Assembly (NCBI GenBank): GCA_022839625.1
Contig: JALHJL010000005.1
Span: 1 to 64,000, forward strand
DNA: 64,000 nt
From: Phycisphaerales bacterium
GTDB lineage: Bacteria; Planctomycetota; Phycisphaerae; UBA1845; Fen-1342
Direction: 5' to 3'
Position 1 is the first letter of the stretch. Each line of letters starts with the position of its first letter. Below are positions 29,647-37,876 of the stretch, piece after piece. The notes below the pieces were generated by a model that worked only from the letters and a program-made list of their open reading frames with translations, had not been told where the DNA came from and did not search any database. Both the position numbers and the translations under genes were made by a program.

Positions 29647-30030
29647 CTAGTGCTCACTGACCATCTTGTCGTACGCCGGTCCGTCCAGCAGGTTATTCAG
29701 CGGGCTCGGATCGGGGCATTCGATCTTCAGCATCCAGCCGGCGTCGAAGGGGTCGGTGTTGAGCAGGCCAGGCTCATCGGCCAGCCGCCCGTTGACCGCC
29801 ACCACCTTCCCTGACACGGCGCAGAACAGCTCGCTGGTGGCCTTGACCGACTCGACCTCGCCGAAATGGCTGCCGCCTTCGACCACGGTGCCCACTTTGG
29901 GCAAGTCAACGAAGGTGATGTCGGTCAGCTCGTCGGCGGCGAATTGCGTGATGCCGACGGTAACCACGTTGCCGTCCAACTTGAACCACTCGTGCGTTTG
30001 CGAATACCTGCGATCGTTAGGCACCGGCAT
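29647..30030 (-). CDS. gcvH: Glycine cleavage system H protein
   Basis: 127 residues from the ATG at 30030, with CAGGAGAG upstream. The open frame extends to 30165, but the family starts at MPVPNDRRYSQTHEW. The lipoylated lysine is K63 in GEVESVKATSELF. The rest matches H-protein (GITQFAADELTDITFVDLPK; GWMLKIECPDPSPLNNLLD). It shuttles the aminomethyl group between P, T and L proteins. gcvP follows 147 bases downstream on the same strand, so the two probably form one operon. Confidence 0.96.
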   Translation of the reverse strand: MPVPNDRRYSQTHEWFKLDGNVVTVGITQFAADELTDITFVDLPKVGTVVEGGSHFGEVESVKATSELFCAVSGKVVAVNGRLADEPGLLNTDPFDAGWMLKIECPDPSPLNNLLDGPAYDKMVSEH

Positions 30031-30286
30031 GCTCGTGCTCTCCTGTGGCTTGGGATCTCCGCGGCCCGGCGGCCGGCCGACGGGCAAAACACCCATGATA
30101 CGCCGGGCTCGCGGGGCACGGTAGGGCGCGGCGTGCGTGAGCATCGAGTGGGACTGAAGAAGCACGCCGCCGAATCTGGTATGGGCCCTGCGGCGTGGAC
30201 CGGGCAGGGCGCATCTTGACGAGCCGCGCCGCGGGTCGTAGCGTATGCTGCGCTCGGGTGGCCGCCGGCAGGTGGCCCCTGGCGGC

Positions 30287-30359
<73 letters not shown>

Positions 30360-30432
30360 TTGCGGTGAACATCGCGCGTGACCGGAAGGAGACTGGCTGG
30401 CGAACGAAAAGCGATGGCTGACAACTCCATCT

Positions 30433-30505
<73 letters not shown>

Positions 30506-31199
30506 TTACGCTGACCCTTGTAAACAAAGAAGTTACGAACGGTCAGCCGCACGTCATTCGTCTCGAGTGACCGTGGCAGTGCACTTTGCCCGACGTTCTT
30601 GGAGGGGTGCCGATCCGCGCAGGATATAGTCTGAACGCGTTCAGAAGTACTTTCGACAGAGTTGCGGGCAGCGTTTCCCTGCATCCCCCGTGCGAAGCCC
30701 AAACAGCCGCCGCCCGAAAGCGGCGGTCTCTGCGAACCGAGGTGGGGCGGGGGTATCTTGTGGCCCGCTCGTGTCCGGTCTTTTCGGCTCCTGGCTGATT
30801 CGTGTGGGTAGCACGGGGCGCTTGGTCGTCTGAGCTTTCCGGGGCTTGTCACATTCGGATTGGCGGGTGGGCGGAGAGGATGCGGCTGGTCGGGCGGCCA
30901 CTGGGGCGGCCCCTGGGGCTCCACCCCCGTCCCCGCCGGGGGCCCTGCCCCTGGACCTCGGCTTCTCGCCCTCCGGCGAGAAGGGAGAAACGGGAGGGTT
31001 CGAGGGCTAGCCGTCGGAGCCGGTTGCGTTGTAACCGGTTGGGCGGGCCGGACGCGCGCACCGGGTGACGGGCGATGAGCTCGGCGGGTCGGAGTCGGCA
31101 GCGCAGTGGCCGGGGAAAGGGGGCCAGGGTGGCCGAGGCGGGTGCGTGGGCGCAGCGAACTACGCTCCCCCAGCGCGAACGCAAGTCTCCTGTGGCGCA
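30506..31199. other. Gene-free stretch after the tRNA pair
   Basis: About 690 bases without a supported gene. It holds CTGACC / GGTCAG (30512-30546), a CCGCCGC / GCGGCGG hairpin near 30707-30726 without a T-tract, and a perfect 9-bp hairpin CTTCTCGCC / GGCGAGAAG at 30962-30983. The first two may help end the tRNA transcript. Confidence 0.45.
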
Positions 31200-31947
31200 T
31201 CAGGCGCTGCGGCGGGCCCGCAGCTTCTGTGCGATCGCCGACAGGCGCAGTTGGCCGAGCGGCCCGTCGCGACGGGGGCTACTGGCCAGCAGCGTCGCCA
31301 GGCCGGCATGCACGACCAGCACCGCGGCCAGGAACGCGTGAAAGCGGCGTGGACCGACGATATTGCCATCGTCGGCGCCCCAGAAGATCTTCAGTCGGGC
31401 ATTGACGCGTTCGACTGCGGTGCGGCCCTTGTACAGCCGCTCGAACTGCTGCGTGGCCCGCGGGATCGGCGGAAAGCGGCGCAGATCCAGTTCGCGCTTG
31501 ATCCGTACCGTACGGCCGTATTTCCGGCCGGCATTGCAGCGCGCCGCGCTCGGGCAGGTCCAACCTTCGTGGCACGCCGGTGCGCTGCCGCAGCGTGGCA
31601 CCCAGCAACTCGCGCGTCCAGGTCGGCCGCGGCCAGCCATAGTCTTGCGACGTGTCTCGCACCAGCCGATCGAGTTCGGCCAGAACGTACTCGCTCAGCT
31701 TCGGCTCGCCGTTGTCCTCGCGCCGGTCCAGCAAACCCCACTCGCCAAACTGCCGAAACCGCTCGGCCACCCGGTATACCGTGCTGCGGGCGATGTGCAG
31801 CGCAGCCGCGGTCTGCGTCGGCGTGCGTTTGAACAGATTGACAATGATCAGGTAGCGCGTCTTGAGTCCGGCGTCGCGACATTTCCGCATGTGGCGGAGC
31901 AGCTTCTGCTTGTCGGCGAACCGCAATTCGGGAATAATCCCGTCCAT
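31200..31947 (-). pseudogene. Mosaic transposase remnant: IS630-type head, DDE-type tail in another frame
   Basis: From the ATG at 31947 the first 125 codons encode an IS630-type head: LKTRYLIIVNLFKRTPTQTA and AALHIARSTVYRVAERFR, then WPRPTWTRELLGATLRQRTG. After about 31573 this frame loses sense. From 31559 the next frame reads CPSAARCNAGRKYGRTVRIK and continues RATQQFERLYKGRTAVERVN, then LKIFWGADDGNIVGPRRFHA. That is the C-terminal end of a different DDE transposase (IS1182/IS4-like), and it stops at 31200. The join at 31560-31573 fuses two unrelated transposases with a frame change and no catalytic core. The gene cannot be functional. Confidence 0.8.
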
Positions 31948-32069
31948 GGGAACTCCTCCTCTGGGCTCGTGGCCCGGTTGGAATACAACGCATTGGAGTT
32001 CCCATTCTTATACCCACAACATGTTGATTTACAATAGGTTACAAGCGCCGCGCGATTGCGCACGGTGAT

Positions 32070-32741
32070 TTGGTATTCGTAACACCAGGGCTGTGCGCAG
32101 CCGGCGAGGTGGTCCTTTTGTCGACGGCCGACACCTCCTTGAACGCCTCAGAGCCGGACGTGCCCAAAGGGGACTTGGCGGGTCTCGATCAGTTTGGGTA
32201 TATCGGCCTCTATCCCCATCGCCCCCTGTTGAAGTTCGACCTGAGCTCGATCCCCGACGGCGCAACTGTCCTGCAAGCCGAGCTGACCCTCGAGCTGATT
32301 ACCACTTACGGAGGTGGAACCGCCTCGCTGTTGGTGTGGTTGCCGAACGACGATTGGGCCGAGGAGACGGCGACCTGGAACTCGTACGATCAGAGCGGCG
32401 CGATCTACCTGGGCAGCCTGCCGAGCGCGGAGGAGACGGGCCCAAGAACGTGGTCCATCAACATGGCGGATTGGAACTACGCGGCCGACCTGTTCGATAA
32501 CGCTGTGACGTTCAGGACCCGCTGGGAAGCGGAAGGAAACGGGTCTTACAAATGGAACGTGTACAGCAGCAAGGAAGGCGGCGTATCCCCCAAGCTCACG
32601 CTGACCATCGCGGCGCCGCAAATCCTCGGCGACTTGAACTGCGATGGGGCCGTTGACTTCGGCGACATCAACCCGTTCGTGGCACTGATGACGCAGTGCG
32701 GTACCGGGTGCAGTTGCCCGGGGCCGGCGAACTGCCCGTAG
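32070..32741 (+). CDS. DNRLRE-domain protein with a dockerin-like tail, 5' end probably lost
   Basis: 223 residues if the TTG at 32070 is used. The body is a DNRLRE (CBM-like) domain: VVLLSTADTSLNASEPDVPK, RPLLKFDLSSIPDGATVLQA, WAEETATWNSYD. This all-beta fold occurs in exported, often surface or carbohydrate-associated proteins. It ends with one dockerin-like repeat GDLNCDGAVDFGDINPFVAL. The start LVFVTPGLCAAGEV looks like the end of a signal peptide whose front is missing. The frame is closed by TGA at 32025-32027, there is no ATG or ribosome site, and transposase remnants end just upstream. I infer that an insertion removed the 5' end. It may be a pseudogene. Confidence 0.65.
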   Translation: MVFVTPGLCAAGEVVLLSTADTSLNASEPDVPKGDLAGLDQFGYIGLYPHRPLLKFDLSSIPDGATVLQAELTLELITTYGGGTASLLVWLPNDDWAEETATWNSYDQSGAIYLGSLPSAEETGPRTWSINMADWNYAADLFDNAVTFRTRWEAEGNGSYKWNVYSSKEGGVSPKLTLTIAAPQILGDLNCDGAVDFGDINPFVALMTQCGTGCSCPGPANCP

Positions 32742-33531
32742 CACGCCGCCAGCACCGGGACGCCGAGAGGCCAGTAGCGTCGGCCCTGGGCTCGCCGGAC
32801 ACCCGCCACGGCGGACAGGTCGTTACAGGCGACTCGCTGCGGCGGGCTCCGCGGCGTGACCCTGTACCCTTTTTCAACGGGCTGTCAGGCACGGGCGCTC
32901 TGCGTCACAAGCCTGCGCGAGAAGTGGGGCGCGCAGGCCTCTACGTGGATGTGCAAAGTGGAACTTCGCACCACCCGATGCAAAGCAGAGCTTTGCGCTA
33001 CTGGATGCAAAGCGGAGCTTTGCACTACTGGATGCAAAGCGGAGCTTTGCACTACTGGATGCAAAGCAGAGCTTTGCACTACTGGATGCAAGGCGGAGCT
33101 TTGCGCTACTGGATGCAAAGCAGAGCTTTGCACTACTGGATGCAAGGCGGAGCTTTGCGCTACTGGATGCAAGGCGGAGCTTTGCACTACTGGATGCAAG
33201 GCGGAGCTTTGCGCTACTGGATGCAAGGCAGAGCTTTGCGCTACTGGATGCAAGGCGGAGCTTTGCACTACTGGATGCAAGGCGGAGCTTTGCGCTACTG
33301 GATGCAAGGCGGAGCTTTGCACTACTGGATGCAAGGCGGAGCTTTGCACTACTGGATGCAAAACAGAGCTTTGCGCTACTGGATGCAAAGCGGAGCTTTG
33401 CACTACTGGATGCAAGGCGGAGCTTTGCGCTACTGGATGCAAAGCAGAGCTTTGCGCTACTGGATGCAAAGAAGAGCTTCGGACATCGGAACCTGTTGCC
33501 GAATCGCACGCGGTGACTTAGAAATGTCGCC
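32742..33531. other. Repeat-filled spacer before rph
   Basis: 790 bases without a real gene. 32793-32830 holds a palindromic unit like those at 35797 and 62292 (CACCCGCCACGGCGGACAGG). The 18-copy hairpin array follows at 32977-33462. All six frames are open across the array because its unit is 27 bases with no stop in any frame; the resulting proteins are not credible genes. Confidence 0.7.
32977..33462 (+). repeat. Hairpin repeat array A2: 18 units of exactly 27 bp
   Basis: Eighteen head-to-tail units of the form GATGCAAAGCGGAGCTTTGC then RCTACTG, each exactly 27 bases, flanked by one degenerate unit on each side. Every unit can fold as GCAAAGC-NGA-GCTTTGC or with a G-U pair (GCAAGGC). There are no spacers, so it is not a CRISPR array. 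The unit is the same family as at 11637-11847. Confidence 0.95.
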
Positions 33532-34263
33532 ATGCGTGCCGACGGTCGCACAGCCGACGAACTGCGTCCGGTCCAGATTCAGCGCGGCTTTACCGACGCG
33601 ACGCCGGGCTCGGTCCTGATTCGGGCCGGGCGGACCCGCCTGTTGTGTACCGCGAGCATTGATGACGCCGTTCCGGAGTGGCGCGAGCCGAGTGGCCTGG
33701 GGTGGGTCACCGCCGAGTACGACATGCTGCCCGGGGCCACGACCCAGCGGCGGCCGCGCTCGCGCGCCAAGCTCGATGGCCGCACCCAGGAAATCCAGCG
33801 GCTCATCGGCCGTGCACTGCGGGCCGTCGTGGACATGCGACAATTGGGGCCGCGGACCATCATCCTCGATTGTGACGTGCTCCAGGCGGACGGCGGCACG
33901 CGGACGGCGGCCGTGACCGGCGCGTACGTGGCGCTCCACGACGCGGTCACCGCCGGGCAACGGCGCGGCCTGTGGGGGGCCGATGTCCTCACGGCCGGCG
34001 TTGCCGCCGTAAGCGTCGGGATCGTCGACGACCAGCTCTGGCTCGATCTCGACTACCGGGAAGATTCCTCGGCGGCGGTGGACTGCAACCTGGTGATGAC
34101 GACACGCAACGAGTGGGTCGAGGTGCAGGCCACTGCGGAACGAACGCCGTACACCGCCGCGAACCTGACGAGCATGATGGAACTGGGCCGGCGGGGTATC
34201 GAGCGGCTCTTTGAAATCCAGCGGGCGGCGTTGGAAGGGCCCGTTGCGGGCGGAGGAGGCTAG
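33532..34263 (+). CDS. rph: Ribonuclease PH
   Basis: 243 residues, the usual length. The start RADGRTADELRPVQIQRGF, the phosphate-binding QRRPRSRAKLDGRTQEIQRL, the catalytic region ILDCDVLQADGGTRTAAVTG and DLDYREDSSAAVDCNLVMT are all RNase PH hallmarks. It trims the 3' ends of tRNA precursors using phosphate. It heads a tight operon: the lipoprotein gene begins one base after its stop and rdgB follows. The gene starts about 70 bases after the hairpin array. Confidence 0.96.
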   Translation: MRADGRTADELRPVQIQRGFTDATPGSVLIRAGRTRLLCTASIDDAVPEWREPSGLGWVTAEYDMLPGATTQRRPRSRAKLDGRTQEIQRLIGRALRAVVDMRQLGPRTIILDCDVLQADGGTRTAAVTGAYVALHDAVTAGQRRGLWGADVLTAGVAAVSVGIVDDQLWLDLDYREDSSAAVDCNLVMTTRNEWVEVQATAERTPYTAANLTSMMELGRRGIERLFEIQRAALEGPVAGGGG

Positions 34264-34264
34264 C

Positions 34265-35137
34265 GTGTCTACGCTGGGCAGAGCGGGGCGACTGGCGGCG
34301 GCGATCACCGGGGCGGCCTTCGTCTGGGCGGGTTGCGAGAATCCGCCCGGGACGCCGAGGTTCACCGCCGGTCCGACCGACGAAGAGGTCTGGGCGATCC
34401 GCTGCATCACGCTGACCACGCCCGACCGTTTTCAGCAAGCCGAGTCTTACGCCGAGGCGTTGAAGAAGGTCGCCGGGCTGAAACCGGCGCTGGTACAGGT
34501 TCTCAGTGACGAGGACGGCACCGCCGTGTTCTATGGCCGCTACCGGCGCGAGTACGGTCCGACGGGCGGCGGCGAGCGCTTCAAGCCGGACCACCTGCGG
34601 GACATGGAGCTGATCCGCTCGCTACGGTTCGCGGGTGCGGAGGTCTGGCCGTTCATGCTGGCCTCGATGGACGTGCTGCCCACGTATCGTTCGTCGCGCC
34701 CGGAATGGAACCTGGCCGCGGCGGACGGTTACTGGTCGCTCCACGTCGCGGTGTTCTACAACACCGAGACCATGCAGAGCCGGCGCTCGGCGGCGGAGGA
34801 GTACTGCGCGCTGCTCCGCCAACAGGGCGAGGAGGCCTATTACCACCACGGCCCCGCGAACAGCTCGGTGTACGTGGGGACCTATCCGGAGGAGGCTGTC
34901 ACGAACGTGCGGCGGGAGAACCCGCTGACCGGCGTGGTCCAAAACGTGCTGCAGATCGTCGACCCGCGCATGCTCGCGGCGCAGGCCCGGTTCCCGCACG
35001 GCACCGAGAACGGGCACACGGTGTACGAGATCATCCGCGGCGCCGACGGCGCGGTTCAGGAGCGCATCCCCACGCCGTCGTTTGCCGTGATCCTTCCGAA
35101 AGCCCAGCGCCAGTTGGACCGGGGCGAGGGTCGCTAA
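34265..35137 (+). CDS. Putative lipoprotein with two SPOR-like regions
   Basis: 290 residues from the GTG at 34265, chosen because GGAGGAGG lies 8 bases upstream inside the end of rph. A hydrophobic start leads to FVWAGCENPPG, a likely but imperfect lipobox (Trp at -3). Two stretches share a pattern: RFQQAESYAEALKKVAGLKP followed by DEDGTAVFYGRY (residues about 50-95), and SRRSAAEEYCALLRQQGEEA followed by ANSSVYVGTY (about 170-220). These resemble SPOR domains, which bind denuded septal peptidoglycan. The placement between rph and rdgB, all within a few bases, makes co-expression certain but explains nothing about its role. Confidence 0.7.
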   Translation: MSTLGRAGRLAAAITGAAFVWAGCENPPGTPRFTAGPTDEEVWAIRCITLTTPDRFQQAESYAEALKKVAGLKPALVQVLSDEDGTAVFYGRYRREYGPTGGGERFKPDHLRDMELIRSLRFAGAEVWPFMLASMDVLPTYRSSRPEWNLAAADGYWSLHVAVFYNTETMQSRRSAAEEYCALLRQQGEEAYYHHGPANSSVYVGTYPEEAVTNVRRENPLTGVVQNVLQIVDPRMLAAQARFPHGTENGHTVYEIIRGADGAVQERIPTPSFAVILPKAQRQLDRGEGR

Positions 35138-35142
35138 GAAAC

Positions 35143-35760
35143 ATGCTTCCTGTTCTCGTGGCCACGCGGAACCCGGGCAAGCTGCGCGAGATTCGCGAAA
35201 TCGCAGCAGGTCTGCCGCTGGCGTGGCGCGGCCTGCACGAGTTTTCGGACCTCACGGACGTCGAAGAGACCGGAAGCACGTTCGCCGAGAACGCGCGGCT
35301 GAAGGCCCTGCACTACGAACGCCGGACCGGGCTGCCCACGCTGGCGGACGACTCGGGCTTGATCGTCGATGCGCTGAATGGGGCGCCCGGCGTACACTCG
35401 GCGCGCTTCGCCGGTACGCCGCGCGATGACGCCGCCAACAACCGGAAGCTCGTTGCGCTGCTGGCGAGCATGCCCCCGGCGCAACGGACGGCGCGTTTCC
35501 GCTGCGCGATGGCGTTTGCCCGGGGCGGACGAGTCGTGCTCGAGTCGGAAGGCACGTTCGAAGGGCTGATCGTGGACGAGCCGCGCGGCACGAACGGCTT
35601 CGGATATGACCCGCACTTCCTGGTGCCCGGCCTGGGGCTCACGGCGGCCGAGCTGCCCCCGGCGGACAAGAACGCGCGCAGCCACCGCGGCCAGGCCCTG
35701 CGGTCCATGCTCCGGCAAGTCGAGGCACTGTACCGGTCGGCGGGGGAGTGGGAGGCCTAG
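35143..35760 (+). CDS. rdgB: XTP/dITP diphosphatase (RdgB/HAM1 family)
   Basis: 205 residues from the ATG at 35143. The frame opens far earlier, but the family starts at LPVLVATRNPGKLREI. The hallmark blocks are TGSTFAENARLKA, LADDSGLIVDALNGAPGVHS, GTNGFGYDPHFLVP and KNARSHRGQAL. It removes non-canonical purine nucleotides from the pool. The stop codon TAG lies inside the first arm of the palindromic element described at 35763-35904, whose hairpins may end the transcript. Confidence 0.96.
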   Translation: MLPVLVATRNPGKLREIREIAAGLPLAWRGLHEFSDLTDVEETGSTFAENARLKALHYERRTGLPTLADDSGLIVDALNGAPGVHSARFAGTPRDDAANNRKLVALLASMPPAQRTARFRCAMAFARGGRVVLESEGTFEGLIVDEPRGTNGFGYDPHFLVPGLGLTAAELPPADKNARSHRGQALRSMLRQVEALYRSAGEWEA

Positions 35761-35762
35761 CG

Positions 35763-35904
35763 GTCCGCCGCAGAACTCCTCGTGGACCGCTCGCCCGTAG
35801 CGTCGGACCTGAGCCTGCCCGCCGTGGCGGGTGTCCGACGTTTTTCGAGCCGAATGAAATCTTCGCCGGACACGGAGGTCTGGCGCTACACTTCTGCGGC
35901 GGAC
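35763..35904. repeat. Nested palindromic element with a REPIN-like core
   Basis: Outer arms are a perfect 13-bp inverted repeat: GTCCGCCGCAGAA (35763-35775) and TTCTGCGGCGGAC (35892-35904). Inside lies a core that starts GTAGCGTCGGAC (35797) and ends GGTCTGGCGCTAC (35889): two hairpin units in opposite orientation, each with GTAG at its outer end. A further stem AGCGGTCC / GGACCGCT spans 35759-35791. Partial copies of the outer part occur near 8535-8562 and of the core at 61586-61610 and 62292-62373. Confidence 0.85.
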
Positions 35905-35958
35905 TGCCGGGAGGCGTGCGGCCGGCGTGCTTGCACACCTTCTCGGCGCGCGGCTAGC

Positions 35959-36528
35959 ATGAGCAGCATGCCACGAAAAGGCCAGAGAATCACCGCCGTT
36001 TTTCAAGGATCGTTCGACCCGGTCACCTTCGGCCACCTCGATGTCATCCGCCGCGCGGCCCGGCTCTTCAATGAGCTCGTCGTAGGCATCGGCCAGAACC
36101 CGGACAAGGAGCAGCTCTTCACGCCGCGCGAGCGGCTGGAGCTGCTGCTGCCGCATATTGCCGACTTGCCCAACGTGCGCGCCGCCTCGTATGACGGACT
36201 GACGATCGACTTCGTGCGGGAATGCGGGGCGCACGTGCTGGTGCGCGGGATTCGCGACATGGCCGACCTGAACCACGAGGTCCAGGTCGCCAACCTCAAC
36301 CGGCTGGTGGGCGGCGTCGAGACGGTCTTCATTCTCACAAGCGACCAGCACGCGCTGACTTCGAGCACGTACATCCGCCAGATCTACGAGATGGGCGGCG
36401 GCGACACCAGCCGCATCCAGCAGCTTGTGCCTGCCAACGTGGCCGCGCGCCTGGCGCGGAAGCTCGGTCAAACGCCAGGTCCCCAGCGCGTTCGCCGGCG
36501 GGGCCGGAGCTCGGTTCACAGGCGATGA
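35959..36528 (+). CDS. coaD: Phosphopantetheine adenylyltransferase
   Basis: 189 residues from the ATG at 35959, or 186 from 35968. Nucleotidyltransferase motifs are clear: AVFQGSFDPVTFGHLDVIRR with the HxGH-like TFGH, RGIRDMADLNHEVQVANLNR, and the ISSTxIR-like motif LTSSTYIRQIYEMGG. It makes dephospho-CoA in coenzyme A synthesis. The C-terminus carries a basic extension (RVRRRGRSSVHRR) beyond the usual end. It begins 55 bases after the palindromic element and overlaps or abuts the start of the phosphatase gene. Confidence 0.95.
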   Translation: MSSMPRKGQRITAVFQGSFDPVTFGHLDVIRRAARLFNELVVGIGQNPDKEQLFTPRERLELLLPHIADLPNVRAASYDGLTIDFVRECGAHVLVRGIRDMADLNHEVQVANLNRLVGGVETVFILTSDQHALTSSTYIRQIYEMGGGDTSRIQQLVPANVAARLARKLGQTPGPQRVRRRGRSSVHRR

Positions 36529-36551
36529 CCCCGCGCCGCAAGAGGTGCAGC

Positions 36552-37841
36552 ATGGCTGAGTTCTCCGTGTTCGCGACCGGCCGGCGTGCGGCGCGCGTGC
36601 ACCCGCGGGTCATTCTGCTGGGGGTGGTCTGCGCCGTCGCGGTGGCGATTCCGCTGTACCTCGTCGCCCCGTGGGTTCTCCCCGTGCGCGTCTACGAGGG
36701 GCCGCTGGTGCAGATGACCACCGAAGATGGCGTCACGCTGGTCTGGTACACGACGCGGCCGGCCGCGTGCACCGTAGAGGTCAGCGGGGCCGGCGAGCAG
36801 CGCCGCGAATCGGCCGAGGCCGACGGGACCCGAAACCGAGTGGAGCTGGCCGGCCTGCGGGCCGGCACCACCTACGCGTATGAGGTCCGCGCCGGTGGCC
36901 GCCCGTTGACCAAGGGTCTCGTCTTCGAAACCGCGCGGACCGCCGACGAGCCCTTTACCTTCCTGGTCTTCGGCGACAGCGGGCGCGGCACGCGCGCTCA
37001 GTATTTGCTGGCGGCCGAGATGGTGCAGGCTCTCCCGGCCGCCAACCTCGTGCTGCACACCGGCGACCTCGTCTATGGCCGCCCGGATCGCCGCCGGTAC
37101 GAGGAACGCTTCTTCACTCCCTATCGCCCACTGCTGGCCCGGGTGAACTTCTGGCCTTCGCTCGGCAACCACGACTTGGATGAAGAGGGCAGCGCGGCGG
37201 TTTACCAGGGGGTCTTCGAGTTGCCCGAGAACGGGCCGCCGGGATTGCCCGAAGAGCGGAACTACTGGTTCGACTACGGAGCCAGCCGGTTCGCCATCCT
37301 CGACAGCAACATGGACGAGGCCGCGCTGCGCGAGCAGGTGGCCCCGTGGTTGGCGGAGGTCATGGCGGACCCGATGGTCCGGTGGCGTTTTGTCGTCCTT
37401 CATCACCCGCCATACACCGGCGGAAAGTACGCGCCCGACGAACGCATCCAGCGGGCGCTGGTGCCGACGTTCGAGGCCGCCGGTGTGGACGTGGTCTTCA
37501 GCGGGCACGACCACAACTATCAGCGCTCGCATCCGCTGCTGGGTGGGCAGGTAGTCGAGGTCGGCACGGGCGTCGTGTACATCGTTACCGGAGCGGGTGG
37601 GGCGGGACTCTATTCCGCGCGCCAGCCACGCCCCGAGTTCGTCGCCGCGATCGATGACCAACGCCACAGCTTCACGCAGGTGACGGTCGACGGAGACTTG
37701 TTACGGCTGCGGCAGATCGCTTTGGGCGGGGACCTCCTCGACGAGGCCGCCTGGCACAAGCGCACCGCCGCACCGCCGCCGCTTGAAGAACCTGCCGAAG
37801 CCACAACCGTCCCGGATACCCCCGAACCCCAATCGCCCTGA
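36552..37841 (+). CDS. Membrane-anchored purple-acid-phosphatase-like metallophosphoesterase
   Basis: 429 residues from the ATG at 36552, with AAGAGGTG upstream; an in-frame ATG at 36525 overlapping coaD is an alternative. A membrane anchor lies at residues 21-42 (ILLGVVCAVAVAIPLYLVAP). A fibronectin-III-like domain follows at about 50-130 (VTLVWYTTRPAACTVEVSGA). The calcineurin-like phosphoesterase domain has FLVFGDSGRG, LHTGDLVYG, SLGNHDLD, VVLHHPPYTGG and FSGHDHNYQR, which supply the di-metal ligands. The FnIII-plus-phosphoesterase arrangement is that of purple acid phosphatases. The substrate is unknown. The active site should face outside the cytoplasmic membrane. Confidence 0.85.
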   Translation: MAEFSVFATGRRAARVHPRVILLGVVCAVAVAIPLYLVAPWVLPVRVYEGPLVQMTTEDGVTLVWYTTRPAACTVEVSGAGEQRRESAEADGTRNRVELAGLRAGTTYAYEVRAGGRPLTKGLVFETARTADEPFTFLVFGDSGRGTRAQYLLAAEMVQALPAANLVLHTGDLVYGRPDRRRYEERFFTPYRPLLARVNFWPSLGNHDLDEEGSAAVYQGVFELPENGPPGLPEERNYWFDYGASRFAILDSNMDEAALREQVAPWLAEVMADPMVRWRFVVLHHPPYTGGKYAPDERIQRALVPTFEAAGVDVVFSGHDHNYQRSHPLLGGQVVEVGTGVVYIVTGAGGAGLYSARQPRPEFVAAIDDQRHSFTQVTVDGDLLRLRQIALGGDLLDEAAWHKRTAAPPPLEEPAEATTVPDTPEPQSP

Positions 37842-37876
37842 GCGTCTTTGCCGCACGATGCGGGACGGCCGTCCCG

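Noticed and set aside
30031..30286. Glycine riboswitch ahead of gcvH
   Set aside because: No paired aptamer cores could be recognised in the leader.
32977..33462. CRISPR array
   Set aside because: Units are contiguous without unique spacers, and no cas gene is present.
32696..33619. Repetitive proteins encoded across the 27-bp array (for example repeats of MQGGALHYW)
   Set aside because: Open in all frames on both strands because the unit is a multiple of three without stops; no start signal.
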